64,000 nucleotides of DNA from Phycisphaeraceae bacterium (GTDB taxonomy: Bacteria > Planctomycetota > Phycisphaerae > Phycisphaerales > UBA1924), in assembly GCA_019636515.1 (NCBI GenBank), contig JAHBXI010000001.1, forward strand, positions 744,001-808,000, given 5' to 3'. The notes below the pieces were generated by a model. It was not told the DNA's origin and did not search any database. It saw only the letters and a list, made by a program, of their open reading frames with translations. Position numbers and translations under genes: made by a program. Numbering within the stretch: the first letter of the stretch is position 1; every line of letters begins with the position of its first letter. Shown here piece by piece: positions 6,522-14,340 of this stretch.

Positions 6522-6985
6522 TGGAGCCCAGCCTGTTCGACCCGAGCCCCCCCGACCCCAAAAGCGACGCGGCCCCGTCTGGCAACGGGGCATGCGTCAA
6601 AGGCGCAAACGACTCACACCATCTTACCCAACTCATGCTCTCACCCCCAGCCCGACGCAACGCGCCGGTGGGAACGTCCGCCGTCGCGGCGGATCGGATC
6701 GCGGGCCGCGCGGCCAAGCAACGGGCCGACCTCTTGGCGGTGATCGTGAACGCCGGCGAGTCCGGCGCGACCGATGCTGAAATCGAACTCGCGACGGGCA
6801 TGCGAGCCCAGTCGGTATTCCCGCGACGCGGAGAACTCCGCGACCTGGGGGTCGTGGTTGATAGCGGTCGGCGACGCATGACGCCACGCGGACGCCCGGC
6901 GGCGGTGTGGATCGCAGCCACGTTCGCTACGGCCGGTCCTGGTGCGTCCTGTGACGCCGACGGGCCGGAAGGGGGAACGCGATGA
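6518..6985 (+). CDS. Hypothetical replication-module protein with a winged-helix-like C-terminus
   Basis: A 155-residue protein beginning at the ATGA overlap with the preceding HTH gene and ending in an ATGA overlap (6982-6985) with the replication gene. The first 60 residues are low-complexity and polar. From about residue 70 'LLAVIVNAGESGATDAEIEL' and 'QSVFPRRGELRDLGVVVDSG' look like a small winged helix of the kind used to sense DNA in phage regulators. The tight couplings imply a fixed stoichiometry with the replication protein. No known family assigned. Confidence 0.65.
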   Translation: MMEPSLFDPSPPDPKSDAAPSGNGACVKGANDSHHLTQLMLSPPARRNAPVGTSAVAADRIAGRAAKQRADLLAVIVNAGESGATDAEIELATGMRAQSVFPRRGELRDLGVVVDSGRRRMTPRGRPAAVWIAATFATAGPGASCDADGPEGGTR

Positions 6986-9513
6986 GCGGCCCCGTACAAC
7001 GAATCCTGGCGGCTCTACGCGGACACAGACACGAACCCCGCAAGTCCGGCGCGGGCTGGACTTGTCGGTGTCCGGCCCACGACGACCGCACGCCGAGCTT
7101 GAGCATCAGCGTCGGCGACGATGGGCGGGCGCTCGTGCATTGCCACGCCGGTTGTACCGCCGCTGCCGTGTGCGGTGCGATCGGGCTGCGGCCCGCCGAG
7201 CTGTTCCCCGACGACCCGAGCCGGCGGAACGGACCCGTCCGCAAGACCCGGCGACGCGGTGACGGCGACGAAACTACACGGAAGCCCGCACGCGGCGGAG
7301 GTTCTGTCACCGTCGCCACTGTCGCCACGGGCGGGCGAACGTTCCCGACGGCCCGCGACGCGGTAGCCGAGTTGGAGCGGCGGCACGGCCCGCGATCGAC
7401 GACCTGGACGTACCACAACGCGGCGGGCGATCCGGTGGGGCTGGTGATCCGGTGGAACACGCCCACGGGGAAAGAGGTGCGCCCGGTATCGCGGAAGGCG
7501 GATGGGTCGGGGTGGTGCATCGGCGGGATGCCCACGCCCCGACCCCTTTACCGGCTGCCCGACCTGCTTGCGACGAAGCCCGGCGATCGGGTGTACGTCA
7601 CGGAAGGCGAGAAAGCGGCGGATGCGGCCCGAGCGGTCGGGCTGATGGCAACGACAAGCCCGCACGGGTCGAAGTCGGCGGGCAAAGCAGATTGGTCCCC
7701 GTTGGCGGGGCGTGACGTGGTGATCCTCCCCGACAACGACCGAGCCGGCGAGCAGTACGCGGCGGACGTAGCGCGGTTGTGCATCGCGGCGGGTGCACGG
7801 TCGGTTCGGATTGTGCGGCTGGTTGAACTCTGGGCGGACCTGCCCGAAGGCGGCGATATGGCGGACCTGGTGGAGCATCGCGGCGGGGACGTGGACCCGA
7901 TCCGCGCGGAAGTCGAAGCCCTGGCGATCAAGACCAAGCCGGAAGCGGTGACGCCCGACGCGCCGGCGGTCCCCGCGTTCGCACCCTTCCCGGTAGACGT
8001 GCTGCCCGAGCCGATCCAGTCTTTCGTCGCGGACGCGGCGAAGTCAATCGGGTGTGATCCGTCTTACATCGCCCTGCCCCTGCTGTCGGGGCTGGCGTCG
8101 GCGATCGGCAACACCCACCGGATCGCGCTGAAGCGCGGGTGGGCCGAGCCGGCGATTGTGTGGACCGCGATCGTGGGCGAGTCGGGGACGATGAAAACAC
8201 CCGCGTTCAAGTTGGCGATGAAGGCGATCCGCAAGGCGCAAGCCGATGCGTTCAAGGAATACGACGCGGCACGGGCCGAGTGGGAAGCCCAACACCTGCG
8301 GTATGAAGCGGAGTTGACCGGATGGAAGCGGGACGCGGCGAAGAAACGCGGCGGGGATGACGGGTACACCGTCGCCCCGCCCGAGAAACCCACCCCACCG
8401 ATGGCGCGTCGGTACATCGTGTCCGACACCACAACCGAAGCCCTGGCCCCGATCCTGCTGGGCAACCCGCGCGGCGTGCTGCTGGCCCGCGATGAACTCG
8501 CCGGCTGGTTGGGATCGTTCGACCGCTACGCGAAGGCGGGGAAGGCGGGCGCGGATTCGGCCCATTGGCTGTCGATGCACAACGGCGAAGCGATGACGAT
8601 CGACCGCAAGACCGGGATACCGCCGACGATCCATGTTCCATCGGCATCGGTGAGTATCACGGGCGGGATTCAACCCGGCATCCTGGCGCGAGCGCTGGGG
8701 CAGGAACACCACGAAAGCGGCATGGCGGCGCGGATGCTGTACGCGATGCCCCCGCGCAAGGCGAAGCGGTGGACCGAAGCCGACGTGGACGCGGACACCG
8801 AAGCGGCGGTGGCGGCGGTGTTTGATCGGCTGTTCTCTCTCACGATGGAAGTCGATCCCGAGAGTGATCCCCTGAATCCCGACTTGCGGCCTCGGCTGGT
8901 GCGGCTGGACGAGGACGGGAAGGCGGCGTGGGTACGGTTCTACAACGAACACGCGACGGAGCAAGCGGAACTGTCCGGCGACCTGTCGGCGGCGTGGTCG
9001 AAGTTGGAGGGATACGCGGCCCGGCTGGCGCTGGTAATTCACCTGACCCGCTGGGCGGCGGGTGACGCCACGCTACGCGATCCGGCGCGGGTCGATGAGG
9101 CGAGCATCGCGGCGGGCGTGGTGCTGGCCCGGTGGTTCGGCGACGAAGCCCGGCGCGTATACACGATCCTGTCCGAGAGTGACGACGACCGGGAAACCCG
9201 GCGGCTGGTGGAGTGGATCGAACGCAAGGGCGGCGCGGTGACGGTGCGCGACCTGACCCACGGGATACGGGCGTATCGCGGCGATCCCGACGCGGCGGAA
9301 CGCGCCCTGTCGGCACTGGTGGAAGCGGGCATCGGACGTTGGGAAGCCGAAGCCCACGGCCCGAGGGGTGGCCGACCTGCCCAACGATTTCGGCTTGTCT
9401 CCACCGTCACCGTCACCGAAACCCCCGCGAACGCCGGGAAAGACGTGGGTTATGGTGACGGTGACACCGGGGACACTGCCACGGACGCCGGTGACGGCTG
9501 GGGGGAACTGTGA
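6982..9513 (+). CDS. Primase/helicase-like replication protein (CHC2 zinc finger, TOPRIM, DUF3987)
   Basis: An 843-residue replication protein of the integrated element. Residues 26-60 carry a CHC2-type zinc ribbon (C28/C30, H33, C54, C58; 'CRCPAHDD' and 'CHAGC'). Residues of about 205-290 form a TOPRIM domain ('YVTEGEKAADA', 'VVILPDNDRAGEQYA'). From about 340 to 750 lies a DUF3987 (YfjI-like) helicase-type domain with 'AIVGESGTMKTPAFK' as its nucleotide-binding loop. This domain set is typical of primase-helicase proteins of phages, satellites and ICEs, which prime and open DNA for replication. It overlaps the upstream gene by ATGA, so it is the last gene of the four-gene module starting at 6095. 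Confidence 0.85.
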   Translation: MSGPVQRILAALRGHRHEPRKSGAGWTCRCPAHDDRTPSLSISVGDDGRALVHCHAGCTAAAVCGAIGLRPAELFPDDPSRRNGPVRKTRRRGDGDETTRKPARGGGSVTVATVATGGRTFPTARDAVAELERRHGPRSTTWTYHNAAGDPVGLVIRWNTPTGKEVRPVSRKADGSGWCIGGMPTPRPLYRLPDLLATKPGDRVYVTEGEKAADAARAVGLMATTSPHGSKSAGKADWSPLAGRDVVILPDNDRAGEQYAADVARLCIAAGARSVRIVRLVELWADLPEGGDMADLVEHRGGDVDPIRAEVEALAIKTKPEAVTPDAPAVPAFAPFPVDVLPEPIQSFVADAAKSIGCDPSYIALPLLSGLASAIGNTHRIALKRGWAEPAIVWTAIVGESGTMKTPAFKLAMKAIRKAQADAFKEYDAARAEWEAQHLRYEAELTGWKRDAAKKRGGDDGYTVAPPEKPTPPMARRYIVSDTTTEALAPILLGNPRGVLLARDELAGWLGSFDRYAKAGKAGADSAHWLSMHNGEAMTIDRKTGIPPTIHVPSASVSITGGIQPGILARALGQEHHESGMAARMLYAMPPRKAKRWTEADVDADTEAAVAAVFDRLFSLTMEVDPESDPLNPDLRPRLVRLDEDGKAAWVRFYNEHATEQAELSGDLSAAWSKLEGYAARLALVIHLTRWAAGDATLRDPARVDEASIAAGVVLARWFGDEARRVYTILSESDDDRETRRLVEWIERKGGAVTVRDLTHGIRAYRGDPDAAERALSALVEAGIGRWEAEAHGPRGGRPAQRFRLVSTVTVTETPANAGKDVGYGDGDTGDTATDAGDGWGEL

Positions 9514-9515
9514 AC

Positions 9516-9863
9516 TTACGTACCAGTGCCGAGATTCGTAACAACGGCATCCAGCAGCGACTTGATTTGCTCGCGATCCCCGTCGGAAACCGAGAAAGCG
9601 AAACCGGGATCAACTCTAACCACAATGTCGACTTCCGCGGCTTGCTCCGAACCAGTGGAAATGGTGATGGTGGTTGGGTAATGGCGAATATCAAATGCCC
9701 ATAGGCTCGCACTCCAGTGCCCTCGCCTGAGCCGAACAAGGGTCGGCATGAAGGCATCGACCTCGAATCCGCGAGCCAGACCCCATGCGACACCCTTATT
9801 CAAGAGCTCGGCAATAGAACCCATGACTCGCACACGTACCGAAATCTCGATTGGGCTAGGCAT
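9516..9863 (-). CDS. Small hypothetical protein, convergent to the replication gene
   Basis: A 115-residue protein from the ATG at 9863; no clear ribosome-binding site precedes it. It alternates beta-like stretches ('SPIEISVRVRVMG', 'YPTTITISTGSEQAAEVDIV') and ends in an amphipathic helix ('DREQIKSLLDAVVTNLG'), suggesting a small globular fold. I recognise no family. It ends 2 bases after the replication gene's stop on the opposite strand, so the two are convergent. Its GC content is lower than the neighbouring island genes, possibly a separate acquisition. Confidence 0.5.
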   Translation of the reverse strand: MPSPIEISVRVRVMGSIAELLNKGVAWGLARGFEVDAFMPTLVRLRRGHWSASLWAFDIRHYPTTITISTGSEQAAEVDIVVRVDPGFAFSVSDGDREQIKSLLDAVVTNLGTGT

Positions 9864-10296
9864 GGCACAAGAATACTTGGAGCCTGTCACCGGCGAAACC
9901 AAAACACTCGCCACGCTACTTCTGGCCCTTGGACGGGCCGGGATCGAACTGGCGGCCCATCCGGCTGACCCGGCCCGGCTTCGGCATCGCCCGGCGGACC
10001 TACCCCCGGACCTGTCGGCGCGGCTGCGGTTCCATCGTGGGACGATCCTGGGCTGCTGGCGAGCGGGTACGCCCCGGACGCCCACGCCGGCGGCGGCGAC
10101 GCGGGGTACGTCTACAGCAAGCGGCTGGGCGTCGCGGACGGGCTGGGGATACCCACGCACCCCCGGATCGGCGGCGTGGCTGGAGGCCGTCGGCGAGTCA
10201 ATTCTGGCCGGTTGCGAAATCGCAACTTCCATGGTACACTCCGGACATGGGTCAACTGACCAAGGCGATAACGGCGGCGGTGAAGGCGAGCGGTGA
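9862..10296 (+). pseudogene. Small TubC_N-like island protein with two compensating frameshifts
   Basis: The frame from 9862 reads 'GIELAAHPADPARLRHRPAD' and 'LPPDLSARLRFHRGTILG', which resembles the small docking-like domain common in planctomycete island proteins. It then turns to low-quality sequence. One base extra in the G-run near 10050 would shift into a sensible frame ('YVYSKRLGVADGLGIPTHP'). One base fewer in the C-run near 10157 returns to the first frame ('GSAAWLEAVGESILAGC'). The rebuilt protein is continuous, so the gene carries two homopolymer indels, or errors. Its tail overlaps the promoter and start of the next gene, so the true 3' end is unclear. Confidence 0.5.
10212..10240 (+). 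promoter_or_regulatory. Sigma-70-type promoter with operator-like palindrome before the HTH gene
   Basis: A -35 TTGCGA (10212-10217), a 17-base spacer and a -10 TACACT (10235-10240) stand 6 bases before the ATG at 10247, giving a leaderless transcript. The -35 overlaps an inverted repeat TTGCG-AAAT-CGCAA (10212-10225), a likely operator for autorepression by the HTH protein it controls. Confidence 0.65.
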
Positions 10297-10465
10297 AACG
10301 CCCTACGCGATCGCCAAGGGCGCTGGCGTAGCCCGTAGTCAACTGTCGCGGATGATGCGCGGCGAAAGCGGGATGACGGCGGACTCGATTGAACGGCTGG
10401 CGGACTACCTGGGGTTGCGCCTCACGATCGAGCCCAAGAGCAAGACAACACGGAAGGCACGGTGA
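10247..10465 (+). CDS. Cro/C1-type HTH regulator upstream of the integrase
   Basis: A 72-residue protein that is essentially one Cro/CI-type HTH domain: 'TPYAIAKGAGVARSQLSRMM' then 'GMTADSIERLADYLGLRLTI', followed by a basic tail. Such proteins repress mobile-element promoters. It has its own promoter with a palindrome over the -35, pointing to autoregulation. The ATG at 10247 has no Shine-Dalgarno and is 6 bases from the -10, so it is probably leaderless. The integrase starts 3 bases after its stop codon, so both are one operon and the regulator likely sets integrase expression. Confidence 0.8.
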   Translation: MGQLTKAITAAVKASGETPYAIAKGAGVARSQLSRMMRGESGMTADSIERLADYLGLRLTIEPKSKTTRKAR

Positions 10466-10468
10466 CGC

Positions 10469-11896
10469 ATGGCACGCAAGCAGCGCGGCAGAGGAACAGG
10501 CTCGCTCTTCCGCAAGACCGGGAAGGGCCCGTGGATCGCCAGCTATTTCGACCACTCGGGCAAGCGGCGGGAACACTCCACGCGGACGACCGACCGCCAA
10601 GCGGCAGAACGCATCCTGACGAAGCTGGTTGCGGACACGGCCCTGCGGCGTGATCTTGTGATCGACCCGCGCGACGATCGTTTCGCCACGGAAGGGCGAC
10701 GGGCCCTGACCGAGCACGTTGCGGGGTATATCGCCCACTGCCACCACGCCGGCCAAGCCCCCCACCACGTGGCGCAGAAGGAAACCCAGCTTGACGCGAT
10801 GATCGCCGGCAGCAAGGCGAGCAGGTTGGTAGACCTCACCGCCGATGCCCTCGAACTCCACCTGTCGGCGCTCAAGGCCCGCAAGCTGTCGGCTCGGTCG
10901 GTGAACTTCGCCCGGCAGATCGCGGTCGCGTTCTACGGGTGGCTGGTCAAGACCGGCAAGGCCGAATCCAACCCCCTGCGGGTAGTGCCCAAGCAGGACG
11001 AAGCGCGGGACCGCCGGCGGGTGCGCCGGCCGTTGACCGATGACGAGCTTGGCCGGCTGCTCGCCGTTGCCCGTGAGCGTGGGCGGGACGCGTGGTACTT
11101 GGCGGCGGCGCTCGCCGGGTTGCGCAAGGGCGACATGATGCGGTTGACCTGGGCGGATGTGGACTTTGAGGCCGCCACGCTTACGCTCCGGCACGGGAAG
11201 GCCCGGCGGGTCGATGTGATCCCGATGCACCCGCAGCTTGCCGAAGCCCTCAAAGCCCGTTTGCGGGCGTTCCCTGCCGTTCCGACGGCCCGGGTGTGGT
11301 CTGACACGGTGGGCGACGTAACGCGGCTCAAAGACTTCCTGCGGGCCGGGATCGCCCGGCGGGTTCCCGTGCTGGACCGGGAGGGGAATCCCGTGATGAT
11401 CGGGGAAGGCAAAAAGGCCGAGCCCAAGACACGGATCAGCGTGGAGGATGACGAAGGCCGGGTGATCGACCTTCACGCACTGCGCACGACGTTGGGCACC
11501 CAGCTTGCCCGGGCCGGCGTCACCCCGCAGATTGCCCAACGGCTGATGCGGCACTCGGACTACCGGACCACCCTCAAGCACTACACGGTGCTGGGGTTGA
11601 CCGACACGGCCGGCGCGATCGCCAAGCTGCCGGGCATCCGGCCGACGGACTCTGAATCGCTCGCGGCGACAGGCACGACGGATTCGGCTCCGGTGGACCC
11701 CCAGCTATTCTGCCAGCAGTTGGGGCGCGAAACAGGGAAAAACAGCGCGGCACAGCGCGGCGGATCGACGATCGGGACGATTCGCCCCGCCAACGAAAAA
11801 CCCCTGCATTCACAGGGGTTTTCGCGTGATTCCTCGAAGGATTCTTCAAAGCGGGCGACCGGGATCGAACCGGCGACATTCAGCTTGGGAAGCTGA
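10469..11896 (+). CDS. Tyrosine-type site-specific integrase
   Basis: A 475-residue tyrosine recombinase. An N-terminal arm-binding-like part ('GTGSLFRKTGKGPWIASYF') is followed by a core-binding domain (about 78-165) and a catalytic domain with R219, K244, H336-x-x-R339, H362 and nucleophile Y372 all visible ('AGLRKGD', 'LHALRTTLGT', 'HSDYRTTLKHYT'). It should recombine the island with the tRNA-Gly gene that lies immediately downstream on the other strand. The last ~35 codons run through a hairpin terminator (11795-11822) and antisense into the tRNA, and look like filler beyond the functional end. It follows the HTH gene by 3 bases. Confidence 0.9.
   Translation: MARKQRGRGTGSLFRKTGKGPWIASYFDHSGKRREHSTRTTDRQAAERILTKLVADTALRRDLVIDPRDDRFATEGRRALTEHVAGYIAHCHHAGQAPHHVAQKETQLDAMIAGSKASRLVDLTADALELHLSALKARKLSARSVNFARQIAVAFYGWLVKTGKAESNPLRVVPKQDEARDRRRVRRPLTDDELGRLLAVARERGRDAWYLAAALAGLRKGDMMRLTWADVDFEAATLTLRHGKARRVDVIPMHPQLAEALKARLRAFPAVPTARVWSDTVGDVTRLKDFLRAGIARRVPVLDREGNPVMIGEGKKAEPKTRISVEDDEGRVIDLHALRTTLGTQLARAGVTPQIAQRLMRHSDYRTTLKHYTVLGLTDTAGAIAKLPGIRPTDSESLAATGTTDSAPVDPQLFCQQLGRETGKNSAAQRGGSTIGTIRPANEKPLHSQGFSRDSSKDSSKRATGIEPATFSLGS
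11795..11822. terminator. Bidirectional intrinsic terminator
   Basis: AAAA-CCCCTG-CATTCA-CAGGGG-TTTT is a near-perfect symmetric hairpin with A-run and T-run, so it can end transcription from both sides. It lies 28 bases downstream of the tRNA-Gly 3' end on the minus strand and inside the last codons of the integrase frame on the plus strand. Confidence 0.75.
11847..11891 (-). repeat. tRNA-embedded copy of the 45-bp att-like core
   Basis: These 45 bases, from the anticodon loop of tRNA-Gly to four bases past its 3' end, are identical to 2636-2680 but inverted relative to it. The match ends on both sides at single mismatching bases. Confidence 0.85.
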
Positions 11897-11921
11897 CGTT
11901 CTACCGCTGAACTACGCCCGC
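11851..11921 (-). tRNA. tRNA-Gly (anticodon CCC)
   Basis: A 71-base cloverleaf can be folded: acceptor GCGGGCG/CGCCCGC, D-arm GTTC/GAAC, anticodon stem TCAGC/GCTGA around TTCCCAA (anticodon CCC, reading GGG), and T-arm with TTCGATC. No 3' CCA is encoded. It is the attachment site of the island: the integrase gene runs into it antisense, and its 3' half is duplicated at 2636-2680. A bidirectional terminator follows 28 bases downstream. Confidence 0.95.
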
Positions 11922-11995
11922 GAACAAGGCCGGTTTCGCACGCGGCCCATCGGCTGTGCCGGAGCGGTGTTGCCACAGACCGTTCCGGACGCCGG

Positions 11996-12024
11996 AGTAT
12001 ACCCTCACCCGATGGCTTCCGCAT
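11996..12024 (-). promoter_or_regulatory. Possible promoter of tRNA-Gly
   Basis: On the minus strand TATACT (11996-12001) is a good -10, 75 bases upstream of the mature tRNA 5' end, which would leave a leader for RNase P. The hexamer 17 bases further upstream (ATGCGG) is a poor -35, so the call is tentative. Confidence 0.35.
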
Positions 12025-12213
12025 CCGGACCGGCCAGCGCATCCTCGCCTGCTTCCAGGCCCAGTTCTATGACTGCTTCCAAGCCCCGGTCTATCGCCAA
12101 ACTCCACCCCGCCGCCAGACTCCGCCCTGCTCCAGCGGCCGACCCTGCTTCCATCCAGGCACGGCCCCGCATCCACCCCCACCCCCGCCCTCGCCCCCAC
12201 CTCCACATCCGAC

Positions 12214-12267
12214 TCCGCTTCCACCACCACTGGCGCTTCCACCCCCACCGGCGCTTCCACCCCCACT
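12214..12267 (+). repeat. 18-bp degenerate tandem repeat in the tRNA-MFS intergenic region
   Basis: GGCGCTTCCACCCCCAC occurs at 12232-12248 and 12250-12266 (period 18), preceded by a degenerate copy. The rest of the 467-base stretch 11922-12388 is strongly pyrimidine-rich on the plus strand and holds no gene I can support. Confidence 0.5.
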
Positions 12268-12388
12268 GCCTCATCCGGCCCCGCCCACGCCTGCACTCCC
12301 CAACGGCCTCCCTCATCCGTGCCCTTCGCCGACCCTGAAATGGCACACGGCCCGCAAGGCTCAAAGCCCGGGCACCCCCCGGATCACG

Positions 12389-14173
12389 GTGACACACGAC
12401 GCGGAAAATCCTCAGGCGATCGATCCGGAAACCGGGCACGCGCCGACGCCACACGCGAGGCCACACGCGAGGCCAGTCTCGCCCCCGCACTCACCCCCAC
12501 CCCCAAGCGATCCCCACGATTCCCCCACGGATTCGCCAAAAAACTCAGCCACGGCTCCGACACCGCCACGCCCAATCTCCCCGCTCGCCCCACTCCGTCG
12601 AGCCGCCTTCCGGTCCCTCTGGGTCGCCGCCCTCGCCTCCAACATCGGCACCTGGATGCACGACGTCGGCGCGGGGTGGGCCATGACCTCCCTGGGCACT
12701 TCGGCCTTCATGGTCGCCCTCGTCCAGGCCGCCGCGACCACGCCCATGTTCCTGCTCTCCCTCCCGGCCGGGGCCTTCGCCGACGTCGTGGACCGACGCA
12801 AACTCATGCTCGCCGTGCAGGCGGGCATGCTCATCATCGCCGCGATCCTCGCCTGGGCCGCCGGGGGAGGATGGCTCACCGCGACGGGGCTGCTCGCCGC
12901 CACCGCGGGCCTGGGCATCGGCGCGGCCATGGTCAACCCCGCCTGGCAGACCGCCATGACCGACCTGGTCCCCGCGGAAGAACTCCCCTCCGCCGCCGCG
13001 CTCAACAGCATCTCCCTCAACCTCTCGCGAGCCGTCGGGCCCGCCCTGGGCGGGCTGCTGGTCGCCCGCCTCGGCCCGTCCGCCGTCTTTGCCCTCAACG
13101 CCGTTTCGTTCATGGGCATCATCGCCGCGCTCTGGGCATGGAGGTACCAGCGCCCTCCCCAGGCCGCGCCCGCCGAACGATTCCTTGGCGCGATGCAGGC
13201 CGGGGTCCGCTACGTCCGCCACTCCCCCTCCATGCGATCCCAACTCGTTCGCACCGCCTCGTTCACGCTCTTCGCCAGCGCGCTGTGGGCCTTGATGCCG
13301 CTCATCGCGCGCCGACACCTCGACATGGGACCCACCGGCTACGGGATGCTCCTGGCCAGTCTGGGCGCCGGCGCCGTCGCCGGAACCTTCATCCATGCCC
13401 GCGCCAGGGCACGGATGACACCCAACGCCATCGTCGTCGCCGCCACGGGACTCAGCGCCGCCGCCACGACCACCGTCGGGCTTGTCGGCGTGCCCTGGAT
13501 CGCCTGCCTCGCCATCGCGGGCGCCGGAGTCGCCTGGGTCTCGATGGTCGTTTCTCTCAACGTCGCCGCGCTGGCGGGAACACCCGGGTGGGTACGCGCC
13601 CGCGCCCTCGCGTGCTATTTCACCGTCTTTTTCGGAGGCATGGCCATCGGCAGCGCGACCTGGGGCTCCTGCGCCGATCACGTCGGGATCCCCTCAACCC
13701 TCTTCATCTCCTCGGCCGGACTGCTCGCCACGCTGGCCACCATCCGTCGCCACCCGCTCCGCACCCCGACCCCGGAGGAACTCCGATTTTCCAACCACTG
13801 GGAAGACCCCGCCGTCGCGAGGGAGATCAGGGCCGACGATGGACCCGTCGTCGTCACCATCGAGTATTTCATCCAGGAAGCCGACACACGGAACTTCATC
13901 GATGCCATGGGGCCGGTCAGCCAGACTCGCTACCGCGACGGGGCCTTCTCCTGGACGCTCAGCCGCTGCACCCACAACCCGCGCCGATGGCTCGAGGTCT
14001 TCATGGTCGAATCATGGGCCGAGCACCTCCGCCAGCATGCCAGGGCCACCATCGCCGACCGCAAGATCCAGGTCCGCGCCAAACGCTTCCACGTCGGGCC
14101 GGACAAGCCCAGAGTCTCTCACTTTGTCGCCGTTGATGTCCCTCGGGGAGCGGCCGTCGCCGACGTGCCCTGA
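12389..14173 (+). CDS. MFS transporter of the MFS_3 (DUF894, EntS-like) family
   Basis: A 594-residue inner-membrane exporter. About 65 proline-rich, disordered residues precede the transporter core, which starts at 'LRRAAFRSLWVAALASNIG' and includes the conserved loop 'AFADVVDRRKLMLAVQAG' and 'VNPAWQTAMTDLVP'. After roughly 12 membrane segments comes a C-terminal soluble domain of about 130 residues ('VTIEYFIQEADTRNFIDAMG', 'RWLEVFMVESWAEHLRQHAR'), characteristic of this family. Substrate unknown; relatives export siderophores or drugs. The start is a GTG at 12389 without a convincing ribosome-binding site, so the N-terminal extension is uncertain. It is convergent with clpX. Confidence 0.8.
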   Translation: MTHDAENPQAIDPETGHAPTPHARPHARPVSPPHSPPPPSDPHDSPTDSPKNSATAPTPPRPISPLAPLRRAAFRSLWVAALASNIGTWMHDVGAGWAMTSLGTSAFMVALVQAAATTPMFLLSLPAGAFADVVDRRKLMLAVQAGMLIIAAILAWAAGGGWLTATGLLAATAGLGIGAAMVNPAWQTAMTDLVPAEELPSAAALNSISLNLSRAVGPALGGLLVARLGPSAVFALNAVSFMGIIAALWAWRYQRPPQAAPAERFLGAMQAGVRYVRHSPSMRSQLVRTASFTLFASALWALMPLIARRHLDMGPTGYGMLLASLGAGAVAGTFIHARARARMTPNAIVVAATGLSAAATTTVGLVGVPWIACLAIAGAGVAWVSMVVSLNVAALAGTPGWVRARALACYFTVFFGGMAIGSATWGSCADHVGIPSTLFISSAGLLATLATIRRHPLRTPTPEELRFSNHWEDPAVAREIRADDGPVVVTIEYFIQEADTRNFIDAMGPVSQTRYRDGAFSWTLSRCTHNPRRWLEVFMVESWAEHLRQHARATIADRKIQVRAKRFHVGPDKPRVSHFVAVDVPRGAAVADVP

Positions 14174-14340
14174 TTGGGCCTTCCCGGTTGGCGGTCTTTC
14201 CTGGCGAGCCGTGGCCTCGGCCGTCGCCGCGACGACGTTGTCCAACGGATGGACATCCCCTCACCGCGACATCACACCATGCCATGATTCGGCCTGATGC
14301 ACGCTCGGCCTGTCGGCCGGCCGTCGCGACCGGGGTCGGC

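Larger units (their letters stand above)
2636..11891. mobile_element. Integrative element or remnant next to tRNA-Gly, with inverted att copies
   Basis: The segment carries the content expected of an integrative element: a tyrosine integrase abutting a tRNA gene, excisionase-like HTH proteins, a CHC2/TOPRIM/DUF3987 replication protein, a repressor-like HTH gene and orphan genes. Its bounds here are the two 45-bp tRNA-derived copies. Because these are inverted, the true boundaries are uncertain. The hsdM group left of 2636 may belong to the same or another element, and the far attachment site may lie outside the window. No conjugation or virion gene is visible. Confidence 0.55.

Noticed and set aside
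12005..12490. Tryptophan/glycine/arginine-rich minus-strand frame upstream of the MFS gene
   Set aside because: It arises from the 18-bp repeats and pyrimidine-rich DNA; no ribosome-binding site or recognisable fold.
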